Below, piece after piece: positions 1 through 5,229 of a stretch of 5,418 nt of DNA (position 1 is the first letter of the stretch; each line of letters starts with the position of its first letter). The notes under the pieces were generated by a model. The model had not been told where the DNA came from. It ran no database searches and saw nothing but the letters and a program-made list of their open reading frames with translations. This stretch comes from Nitrosomonadales bacterium (lineage in GTDB: Bacteria > Pseudomonadota > Gammaproteobacteria > Burkholderiales > Gallionellaceae), in NCBI GenBank assembly GCA_016218465.1, contig JACREA010000171.1, positions 1-5,418 of the forward strand. The letters are read 5' to 3'. Made by a program: the position numbers and the translations under genes.

Positions 1-141
1 GCGCAGCAGCAGTTGTTTTCCACCCGGCGCGACTTGTTCCAGGCGCAATACAATTTCCTGATCAGCCAGTTGCGGCTCAAGGCTGCGGTGAGCTCGCTGG
101 GTGAAGAAGATATGGGCAAGGTCAATCGGGCGCTCTACTGA
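1..141 (+). CDS. tolC: TolC-family outer membrane efflux/secretion channel, C-terminal end only
   Basis: Frame 1 is open from the left edge to a TGA at 139-141 and gives 46 residues; the start lies outside the window. The segment has the pattern of the last coiled-coil helix and tail of TolC proteins: an R-R-D-L-F-Q-A-Q-Y-N-F-L stretch, then L-R-L-K-A-A-V-S-S-L-G, then E-E-D-M-G-K-V-N-R-A-L. Family members share 'YNFL/YNYL', 'L.LK.A.G.L' and 'E.DL..(V/L)N..L' at the same place. TolC homologues form trimeric outer-membrane and periplasmic tunnels for type I secretion and RND or ABC efflux. Only the tail is visible, so the substrate, the partner pump and the exact subfamily cannot be told. The gene appears intact at its 3' end. 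Confidence 0.82.
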   Translation, partial: AQQQLFSTRRDLFQAQYNFLISQLRLKAAVSSLGEEDMGKVNRALY

Positions 142-177
142 TGGAGTTGCGTTTGTTAGTGAAAAAATGCAGCGAGT

Positions 178-195
178 CAGGTTAGGCACCACCTG
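178..195 (+). terminator. Weak hairpin after the tolC-like gene, possible terminator
   Basis: CAGGT (178-182) can pair with ACCTG (191-195) around an 8-base loop, and TTT follows at 196-198. A 5-bp stem and only three T residues make this weak for an intrinsic terminator. The 3' arm can also pair with CAGGT at 225-229 in a competing, longer hairpin. It may simply be part of that larger symmetrical region. Confidence 0.2.
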
Positions 196-212
196 TTTCA
201 TTGAGCAAGATA

Positions 213-222
213 TTTGCGCAAA
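213..222. promoter_or_regulatory. Perfect palindrome TTTGCGCAAA, possible operator
   Basis: The ten bases TTTGCGCAAA are identical on both strands. They lie about 35-45 bases upstream of the AT-rich -10-like stretch in front of rmlB, where an activator or repressor dimer could bind. I do not recognise the motif as the site of a specific regulator. A single 10-base palindrome can arise by chance, so this is a candidate only. Confidence 0.3.
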
Positions 223-252
223 GGCAGGTTGGTGTGTCGCACAGCGCTCGGT

Positions 253-263
253 GATTATATAAA
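253..263 (+). promoter_or_regulatory. AT-rich -10-like stretch, candidate rmlB promoter
   Basis: The stretch GATTATATAAA holds overlapping -10-like hexamers: TATAAA at 258-263 (5 of 6 to TATAAT) and GATTAT at 253-258 (4 of 6). The only TTG-type -35 nearby is TTGGTG at 229-234. It sits 18 bases from GATTAT but 23 from TATAAA, so no combination is strong on both boxes. If TATAAA is used, transcription would start near 270 and leave a leader of about 35 bases carrying the 281-295 inverted repeat. A promoter this close upstream is plausible because the spacer is AT-rich only here. Confidence 0.35.
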
Positions 264-280
264 TTAAGGCACTTAAACAA

Positions 281-295
281 CTGAGAGCCTCTCAG
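281..295 (+). promoter_or_regulatory. 15-base inverted repeat abutting the rmlB Shine-Dalgarno sequence
   Basis: CTGAGAG (281-287) and CTCTCAG (289-295) are perfect inverted repeats around one central C. As RNA they can fold into a 6-bp stem with a GCC loop or a 5-bp stem with a 5-base loop. The rmlB ribosome binding site AGGGAAG (294-300) starts inside the 3' arm, with its GGG just beyond it and the ATG at 305. The element could mask the binding site when folded, or be a DNA operator downstream of the promoter. The symmetry is directly seen; the function is inferred. Confidence 0.4.
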
Positions 296-304
296 GGAAG
301 AAAT

Positions 305-1372
305 ATGATATTAGTTACCGGTGGTGCGGGCTTCATTGGTGCAAATTTTGTACTGGATTGGCTCAATCAACATGACGAAGCCATTGTCAATTATGACAAG
401 CTGACTTATGCGGGCAATCTGGAGAACCTCGCCTCACTCAAGACGGATACCCGCCATATTTTTGTCCACGGCGATATCGGTGATTCACAAAAGGTATGCA
501 AGATGCTCGCGGAATACCGGCCACGTGCCGTCATCAATTTCGCGGCGGAAAGCCATGTGGACCGTTCGATTCACGGCCCGGAGGACTTCATCCAGACTAA
601 TGTTGTCGGCACTTTCCATTTGCTTGAGTCGGTGCGCGCCTATTGGTCTGGGCTAGCCGTTTCTGAAAAGACCGACTTCCGTTTTCTGCATGTTTCCACC
701 GACGAAGTGTATGGCTCGCTTGCAAAGGACGAACCTGCCTTCAGTGAGACACGCCGCTACGAGCCGAACAGCCCATACTCCGCGAGCAAGGCGGCCAGCG
801 ACCATCTGGTGCGCGCTTATCATCACACCTACGGCCTGCCGGTGCTGACTACCAATTGCTCGAACAATTACGGCCCGTACCACTTTCCTGAAAAGCTCAT
901 CCCGCTGATGATCGTCAACGCGCTTGCCGGGAAAACGCTGCCAGTATACGGCGATGGACAGCAGATCCGCGACTGGCTCTACGTCAAGGATCATTGCAGT
1001 GCGATCTGCTGTGTGCTGGAGAAGGGCAGGCTGGGCGAGGTGTATAACGTCGGCGGCTGGAACGAAAAGGCCAACCTCGATATCGTGCATTTCATCTGCA
1101 CCCTGCTCGACGAACTGCGCCCGCGCACTGACAGCAAGTCGTACCGCGAGCAGATCAAATTTGTCACAGACCGTCCGGGCCACGACCGCCGTTATGCGAT
1201 AGACGCGCGCAAAATTGGGCGCGAACTGGGCTGGAAGCCCGTCGAGACATTTGAGACAGGTATACGCAAGACCGTGCAATGGTATCTGGACAATCAGCGC
1301 TGGGTGAACAATGTACAGTCAGGGGCTTACCGGCTGTGGCTCGAAAAGAACTACGCGGAACGTGATCAGTGA
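305..1372 (+). CDS. rfbB: dTDP-glucose 4,6-dehydratase (RmlB/RfbB)
   Basis: This cytoplasmic enzyme uses bound NAD+ to convert dTDP-D-glucose to dTDP-4-dehydro-6-deoxy-D-glucose, step 2 of dTDP-L-rhamnose synthesis. The 355-residue product has the usual length for RmlB and an extended short-chain dehydrogenase fold. The NAD-binding motif TGGAGFIG is at residues 5-12, followed by YDKLTYAGN (30-38). The substrate-specific catalytic T-D-E triad is at 132-134 within STDEVYG. The Y-x-x-x-K pair is Y158/K162 in PYSASK. NNYGP (187-191) and RDWLYVKDH (222-230) are also typical of the family. The ATG at 305 places the glycine motif right at the N-terminus, as expected, and is preceded by AGGGAAG. The stop overlaps the next gene by four bases. 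The TDE triad and Y/K pair argue against a related epimerase such as GalE. No defect is seen. Confidence 0.97.
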   Translation: MILVTGGAGFIGANFVLDWLNQHDEAIVNYDKLTYAGNLENLASLKTDTRHIFVHGDIGDSQKVCKMLAEYRPRAVINFAAESHVDRSIHGPEDFIQTNVVGTFHLLESVRAYWSGLAVSEKTDFRFLHVSTDEVYGSLAKDEPAFSETRRYEPNSPYSASKAASDHLVRAYHHTYGLPVLTTNCSNNYGPYHFPEKLIPLMIVNALAGKTLPVYGDGQQIRDWLYVKDHCSAICCVLEKGRLGEVYNVGGWNEKANLDIVHFICTLLDELRPRTDSKSYREQIKFVTDRPGHDRRYAIDARKIGRELGWKPVETFETGIRKTVQWYLDNQRWVNNVQSGAYRLWLEKNYAERDQ

Positions 1373-2271
1373 AAATTCTCCTGTTCGGCAAAAACGGCCA
1401 GGTTGGCTGGGAACTGCAGCGCAGCCTTGCGCCGCTGGGCGAGCTTGTTGCGCTGGATTCTGATAGCCAAGAATTGTGTGGCGACTTTACCGATCTGAAG
1501 GGAATCACCAATACGATTCGCGAGGCCACACCGGGTGTGATTGTCAATGCCGCCGCCCACACTGCAGTAGACAAGGCCGAGAGCGAACCGGAGCTGGTAC
1601 GTACTATCAATGCATTCGCACCCGGTGTGCTGGCGCAGGAAGCCAGGCGCACCAATGCTTGGCTGGTTCATTACTCGACTGACTATGTGTTTGACGGAAG
1701 CGGCGATAAGCCATGGCTGGAAACAGACGCGACGGCTCCGCTCAGCGTATACGGTGCGACCAAGCTGGAAGGCGAGCAGCTCATCCGGCAGGCAAATTGT
1801 TTGCACCTCATATTTCGCACCAGCTGGGTGTATGGCGCACGCGGCGGAAACTTTGCGAAAACCATGCTGCGCTTGGCCCAGGAGCGCGACAGTCTCAATG
1901 TCATCAATGACCAGGTTGGCGCACCTACCGGAGCGGAACTGCTGGCCGATGTAACGGCACATGCCATCCGCACCGCTCTGCAGCGACCGGAAGTGTCCGG
2001 CCTGTACCATCTGGTTGCAGGGGGGGAAACCTCGTGGCACGGCTATGCCAGCTTCGTCCTCGACTTTGCCCGACGAGCAGGCATTCCGCTAAAAGTCTTA
2101 CCGGATGCAATCCACCCCGTACCCACCAGCGCTTTCCCTACTCCGGCAAAACGCCCGCACAACTCGCGTATGGACACTACGAAACTGCAAAACACGTTTG
2201 GCCTGAATTTGCCGATGTGGCAAGCGGGTGTAGCGCGCATGTTGAGCGAAGTGCTGGGAAGATCATCGTAG
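1369..2271 (+). CDS. rfbD: dTDP-4-dehydrorhamnose reductase (RmlD/RfbD)
   Basis: RmlD is the last enzyme of dTDP-L-rhamnose synthesis; it reduces dTDP-4-dehydro-L-rhamnose with NAD(P)H in the cytoplasm. The 300-residue product matches the normal family length. Visible motifs, in order, are the Rossmann glycine motif GKNGQVG (7-13), NAAAHTAVDKAE (60-71), STDYVFDG (103-110), the catalytic Y128/K132 pair in YGATK, RTSWVYG (150-156), DQVGAPT (181-187) and the C-terminal K-R-P-x-x-S-R (261-267) typical of RmlD. Translation starts at a GTG whose sequence overlaps the rfbB stop as GTGA, with GCGGAA about eight bases upstream, so the two genes are probably translationally coupled. The start is also fixed by the glycine motif lying at the very N-terminus. 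rmlA and rmlC, often next in such operons, do not follow; the next gene is convergent. Confidence 0.96.
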   Translation: MKILLFGKNGQVGWELQRSLAPLGELVALDSDSQELCGDFTDLKGITNTIREATPGVIVNAAAHTAVDKAESEPELVRTINAFAPGVLAQEARRTNAWLVHYSTDYVFDGSGDKPWLETDATAPLSVYGATKLEGEQLIRQANCLHLIFRTSWVYGARGGNFAKTMLRLAQERDSLNVINDQVGAPTGAELLADVTAHAIRTALQRPEVSGLYHLVAGGETSWHGYASFVLDFARRAGIPLKVLPDAIHPVPTSAFPTPAKRPHNSRMDTTKLQNTFGLNLPMWQAGVARMLSEVLGRSS

Positions 2272-2315
2272 GGGGCGCGAACCGCGGTCACCAGCCGGCC
2301 CTGTCTGCGCTTTGA
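2272..2315. other. 44-base convergent junction between rfbD and ppx, no clear terminator
   Basis: This GC-rich spacer separates the ends of two convergent genes. It contains an 8-base palindrome ACCGCGGT (2281-2288), GGTCACC (2286-2292) and GCCGGC (2294-2299). None of these makes a long stem followed by a T tract on either strand. Transcripts from both sides may end by Rho action or run into each other. Confidence 0.5.
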
Positions 2316-3791
2316 CTATCCCTCCACGACCTGCATACTCACACCCAGCGTTTTCCACTGCTTTACTTCTTCCTGCAATGCAGTTTCAGTGAGCATATTT
2401 CTTGACATCCAGCCTGCTTCAATTGTGATATGAAACTTGCTGCCGCTGAAATGACCTTGTAAAGCTGGCAGAGCGATATCGTCGCGATTGCGATAGAACA
2501 GCACGGCCAGCCGCAAGCTTATCGCCAGCACATAATCCTCGGCATTTTTCAATTGTCCTTGCAGTTTGTCCAGGCTGCCGCGTTGCGCCAGCGACATCAA
2601 GCTCAAGCGCGCTTGTTCTTTTCTGGAGAAGCCCGGCATGTCGGCATTGGCAAGGATATAGGCAGTGTGTTTGTGAAATCCGCTATGTGCAACGCTGATT
2701 CCGATTTCGTGCAGGTTGGCTACCCAGTTGAGCATGTGCAGCGCTGATTCGGTGGCTTCAATGCCAAGAAATTGCTGGGCAAATAATTTCGCCAGCTTTG
2801 CTACACGCCCGGCCTGTTTTCCATCGACGTGATAACGCTGCATGAATTGCCGTACCGTGACGTCGCGCATATCGCTTTTGTGAAAACGTCCCCACAAGTC
2901 ATACAGCACACCCTCGCGAAGCGCGCCTAAAGCAGGACTCATATATGTTATGCCAAGCTCGCAAAACGCCGCATACATGATTGCAAAACCGCCCGCCAGC
3001 GCAGGCGTCCGGTCCGGACGCAATCCTTGCAGTCCAAGCTGTTGCACATCGCCTGCCTTGAGCAGATGGGCGCGCAGTTTTTCGAGGCCTTCGCGGGTGA
3101 TACCGCTCTCACTGAAGCCGTTCAACTCCAGTATTTCCGATATGGCCTTAGCCGTACCCGATGAACCAAGCGCTTGCTGCCACTGCCCTTTGTAGCCGGC
3201 GACGATGGTCTGTAATTCGAGGCGCGCAGCAAGTTCAGCCTGTTTCAGATTTTGTTTGGTGATTTTTCCATCTGGAAAAAATCGGCAGCTGAAGCTGACG
3301 CAGCCCATGTACAGACTTTCCAGTTTGATCGGCGAAAGGCCGTTCCCGATGATAAATTCAGTTGAACCCCCACCGATATCTATGACAAGACGGTTGTCTT
3401 TTGATTGCGGCAAGCCATGCGCCACTCCCAGGTATATCAGGCGCGCTTCTTCGCGCCCGGCTATGACCTCTATTGGAAAACCCAGGGTATGCTCGGCTTG
3501 AGGTATGAAATCTCCGGCATTTTTCGCCACGCGAAACGAGTTGGTGCCAACCACACGTACTGCCGCACGAGGCAGGTCGCGCAAGCGTTCGGCGAATCGC
3601 CCCAACGCTGCCAAGGCGCGCTGCTGTGCTGCTGTATCAATGTATTTGCCGGCAGTGATTCCGGCGGCAAGTCGTACTGGTTCGCGCAGACCGTCCAGCA
3701 TGTAAAGCTGATTTCCTTCCACCCGAGCGATCTGTAGCCGGAAACTGTTCGACCCAAGGTCAACGGCGGCAAGGATAGGTTGCTGTTGCAC
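2316..3791 (-). CDS. ppx: Exopolyphosphatase / pppGpp phosphohydrolase (Ppx/GppA family)
   Basis: The product is 491 residues, close to the usual 490-515 of long Ppx/GppA proteins. These remove terminal phosphates from polyphosphate, and some also convert pppGpp to ppGpp. The N-terminal actin-like ATPase fold shows DLGSNSF (11-17), GTNSFR (82-87), GREEARLIYLGV (112-123) containing the likely catalytic glutamate, DIGGGSTE (138-145), MGCVSF (162-167) and GSSGTAKA (209-216). The C-terminal HD-like helical domain shows N-L-H-E-I-G (359-364) and HKH with Y-I-L-A-N (373-382). The HE in place of HD is normal for this family. MGCVSF and the full-length C-terminal domain favour Ppx over a short Ppx, but separating Ppx from GppA needs phylogeny. 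The GTG start shares its first G with the phoU TAG stop, and a weak AAGAG lies just upstream, so translation probably depends on phoU. Confidence 0.94.
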   Translation of the reverse strand: MQQQPILAAVDLGSNSFRLQIARVEGNQLYMLDGLREPVRLAAGITAGKYIDTAAQQRALAALGRFAERLRDLPRAAVRVVGTNSFRVAKNAGDFIPQAEHTLGFPIEVIAGREEARLIYLGVAHGLPQSKDNRLVIDIGGGSTEFIIGNGLSPIKLESLYMGCVSFSCRFFPDGKITKQNLKQAELAARLELQTIVAGYKGQWQQALGSSGTAKAISEILELNGFSESGITREGLEKLRAHLLKAGDVQQLGLQGLRPDRTPALAGGFAIMYAAFCELGITYMSPALGALREGVLYDLWGRFHKSDMRDVTVRQFMQRYHVDGKQAGRVAKLAKLFAQQFLGIEATESALHMLNWVANLHEIGISVAHSGFHKHTAYILANADMPGFSRKEQARLSLMSLAQRGSLDKLQGQLKNAEDYVLAISLRLAVLFYRNRDDIALPALQGHFSGSKFHITIEAGWMSRNMLTETALQEEVKQWKTLGVSMQVVEG

Positions 3792-4498
3792 TACTCTTGG
3801 ATTTCGCGGTCGATTTCGTCCACGTCGATGTGGCGCACGTCGCGTCCTTTGACCATGTAGATGACGTACTCAGACATGTTTTTGGCATGATCGCCGATAC
3901 GCTCGATCGCCTTGGCCACAAACAGAATTTCCAGTGAGGTGGAGATGGTGCGCGGGTCTTCCATCATGAAGGTGATGAGATAACGCATGATGGCGCGAAA
4001 CTCTTCGTCTACCTGATCGTCCTGCCGCACTACCTGTGCAGCCATCAACACATCCAGCCGCGCGAAGGCATCCAGCGATTTGCGCAGCATGTCCAGGGCA
4101 ATTTCTGCGGCATGCTTTATTTCATGATAGCGCGGGATGGCCAGCCCCTGTTTTTGTGACAGCAGCTTGGCCATACGCGCGATTTTCTCTGCCTCATCGC
4201 CGATGAGTTCCAGATCAGTAATGGTTTTGATTACTGCCATCACCAGCCGCAAATCCCCCGCCGCTGGCTGGCGGCGCGCAATTACCTGGCTGCATGCCTC
4301 GTCAATCTTGACCTCAAGGGCGTTGACGCGATGGTCGTCGTCAATCACTCTGGTCATCAGGTTCACGTCACCACTAACGAGCGACTCGACGGCACTCTTG
4401 ATCTGGCTTTCCACCAACCCACCCATCTGCAGCACGTTGGCGCGGATGGCTTCGAGATCAGCATCAAACTGCCGGGAAATATGGTCACTGCTGGGCAT
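3791..4498 (-). CDS. phoU: Phosphate-specific transport/Pho regulon accessory protein PhoU
   Basis: PhoU is a cytoplasmic all-helical regulator that, in E. coli, links the Pst phosphate transporter to the PhoR/PhoB two-component system and keeps the Pho regulon off when phosphate is plentiful. The 235-residue product is near the family length (about 240) and has the expected two tandem three-helix repeats. The N-terminus H-I-S-R-Q-F-D with M-G-G-L-V-E-S-Q-I (25-33) is characteristic. Each repeat keeps its metal-binding E-x-x-x-D motif: E97-D101 in DLELIGDEAEKIA, and E199-D203 in ERIGDHAKNMSEYVIY. The ATG at 4498-4496 is preceded by AAGGG (4510-4506) at a spacing of seven bases, which supports this start. 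It sits directly upstream of ppx with a one-base overlap. No pst, phoB or phoR gene is in the window. A possible Pho-type promoter lies upstream. Confidence 0.96.
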   Translation of the reverse strand: MPSSDHISRQFDADLEAIRANVLQMGGLVESQIKSAVESLVSGDVNLMTRVIDDDHRVNALEVKIDEACSQVIARRQPAAGDLRLVMAVIKTITDLELIGDEAEKIARMAKLLSQKQGLAIPRYHEIKHAAEIALDMLRKSLDAFARLDVLMAAQVVRQDDQVDEEFRAIMRYLITFMMEDPRTISTSLEILFVAKAIERIGDHAKNMSEYVIYMVKGRDVRHIDVDEIDREIQE

Positions 4499-4529
4499 GT
4501 TGAATCCCTTTCAAATAATGCAACGGCGT

Positions 4530-4563
4530 AGCATAAGCGATAAATGTTAAGGGCAGATGACAG
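4530..4563 (-). promoter_or_regulatory. Candidate PhoB-dependent promoter of phoU-ppx
   Basis: Read on the - strand, an exact PhoB half-site CTGTCAT (4563-4557) is followed by 4 bases (CTGC) and then CCTTAAC (4552-4546), where a second half-site would be expected. CCTTAAC matches CTGTCAT at only 3 of 7 positions. Ten bases later comes TATGCT (4535-4530), a 4-of-6 match to the -10 box, and there is no good -35. In E. coli, Pho boxes replace the -35 and end about ten bases before the -10, so the geometry fits. The first half-site and the layout support the idea; the poor second half-site weighs against it. Transcription would start near 4523, just ahead of the phoU ribosome binding site. Confidence 0.35.
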
Positions 4564-4578
4564 CGTTCAGGCTGTCAT
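4557..4578. repeat. 8-bp perfect inverted repeat across the rpiA stop codon
   Basis: ATGACAGC (4557-4564) and GCTGTCAT (4571-4578) are perfect inverted repeats around a 6-base loop (GTTCAG). The repeat covers the last codons and the stop of rpiA. Each arm contains CTGTCAT on one strand, the PhoB half-site. On the + strand the stem is followed by GG and TTTTT (4581-4585), which resembles an intrinsic terminator for transcripts travelling rightward, antisense to rpiA. On the - strand, the direction of rpiA, no T tract follows, so it is not a typical terminator for rpiA. It could instead stabilise the rpiA mRNA end or bind a protein. Confidence 0.5.
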
Positions 4579-5229
4579 GGTTTTTACGCCCTCCGGTGTG
4601 CCAAGCAATAGCACATCGGCAGCACGGCGCGCAAACAATCCGTTGGTAACCACCCCGGCGATGTGATCCAGCGTGGATTCCAGTTCCACAGGATTCATGA
4701 TTTTCAGACCAAGGACGTCGAGAATGACGTTGCCGTTATCGGTGGTAAATCCCTCGCGTAACCTGGGTTGTCCTCCCAATGCGACCAGCTGCCGCGCCAC
4801 AAAACTGCGCGCCATCGGAATCACTTCAATCGGCAACGGAAATTTGCCCAACACATCTACCAGCTTGGTGGAATCGCACACACAGATGAATTTTTTGCTT
4901 GCTGCGGCCACAATCTTTTCGCGTGTCAGCGCACCGCCGCCTCCCTTGATCATGTGCATATGTCGCGTGATCTCATCGGCGCCATCCACATATACCGGCA
5001 GGCTGCCTGCCTCATTCAGCGACAATACATCGATGCCGTGCTCCTTCAAGCGTGTTGCCGAAGCCTCCGAACTGGCGACTGCTCCGCGAATTTCATGTTT
5101 TATCCTGGCCAGCTCATCTATAAAATAATTGGCAGTTGAACCCGTGCCTACGCCAACAATGCAATCGACCGGTATATGTGCAATCGCTGCCTTGGCGACC
5201 GCGCGTTTCAAATCGTCTTGACTCATCAT
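4567..5229 (-). CDS. rpiA: Ribose-5-phosphate isomerase A
   Basis: RpiA interconverts ribose-5-phosphate and ribulose-5-phosphate in the non-oxidative pentose phosphate pathway, and in the Calvin cycle where present. The product is 220 residues. Motifs, counted from the first Met, are GTGST (28-32), V-D-G-A-D-E (81-86) with D82 and D85, KGGGGALTREKI (95-106) with K95 and catalytic E104, TDNGNVILDV (163-172) and the C-terminal L-G-T-P-E-G-V-K-T. The gene begins with two adjacent ATG codons (5229 and 5226). The second gives 219 residues and the numbering D81, D84, K94 and E103 known from E. coli RpiA, so 5226 may be the true start. No strong Shine-Dalgarno precedes either ATG; GAAAG at 5246-5242 is 12-15 bases away. 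It lies 68 bases upstream of phoU on the same strand and may be read into it or transcribed separately. Confidence 0.96.
   Translation of the reverse strand: MMSQDDLKRAVAKAAIAHIPVDCIVGVGTGSTANYFIDELARIKHEIRGAVASSEASATRLKEHGIDVLSLNEAGSLPVYVDGADEITRHMHMIKGGGGALTREKIVAAASKKFICVCDSTKLVDVLGKFPLPIEVIPMARSFVARQLVALGGQPRLREGFTTDNGNVILDVLGLKIMNPVELESTLDHIAGVVTNGLFARRAADVLLLGTPEGVKTMTA

Larger units (their letters stand above)
142..304 (+). other. 163-base structured spacer between the tolC-like gene and rmlB
   Basis: No gene is supported here. The spacer holds a possible short hairpin just after the tolC-like gene (CAGGT 178-182 with ACCTG 191-195, followed by TTT). It also holds a perfect 10-base palindrome (213-222), a longer bulged inverted repeat (187-195 with 225-234), an AT-rich -10-like stretch (253-265) and a 15-base inverted repeat touching the rmlB ribosome binding site (281-295). 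A 14-codon reading frame starts in the TGATG overlapping the tolC-like stop (ATG 141-143, stop TAG 183-185), but it lacks features of a real gene. The density of dyad symmetry suggests that expression of rmlBD is set here. Confidence 0.55.

Noticed and set aside
141..185. 14-codon frame starting in the TGATG overlap with the tolC-like stop
   Set aside because: It is very short, stops at 185 and has no recognisable motif. It could be a remnant of a downstream gene start, but the sequence gives no support.
184..200. Sigma-54-like GGCAC box upstream of rmlB
   Set aside because: The GC expected at the -12 position is TT (197-198), so the essential second element is missing.
653..1279. Long - strand open frame inside rfbB
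   Set aside because: It lies entirely within a clearly conserved enzyme gene and reflects GC-rich codon bias in the opposite frame; its translation has no family features.
1366..2040. Long - strand open frame inside rfbD
   Set aside because: It is a shadow of the well-supported rfbD frame, with no ribosome binding site or motif.
2281..2310. Bidirectional terminator between rfbD and ppx
   Set aside because: The palindromes are short and overlapping, and no T tract follows on either strand.
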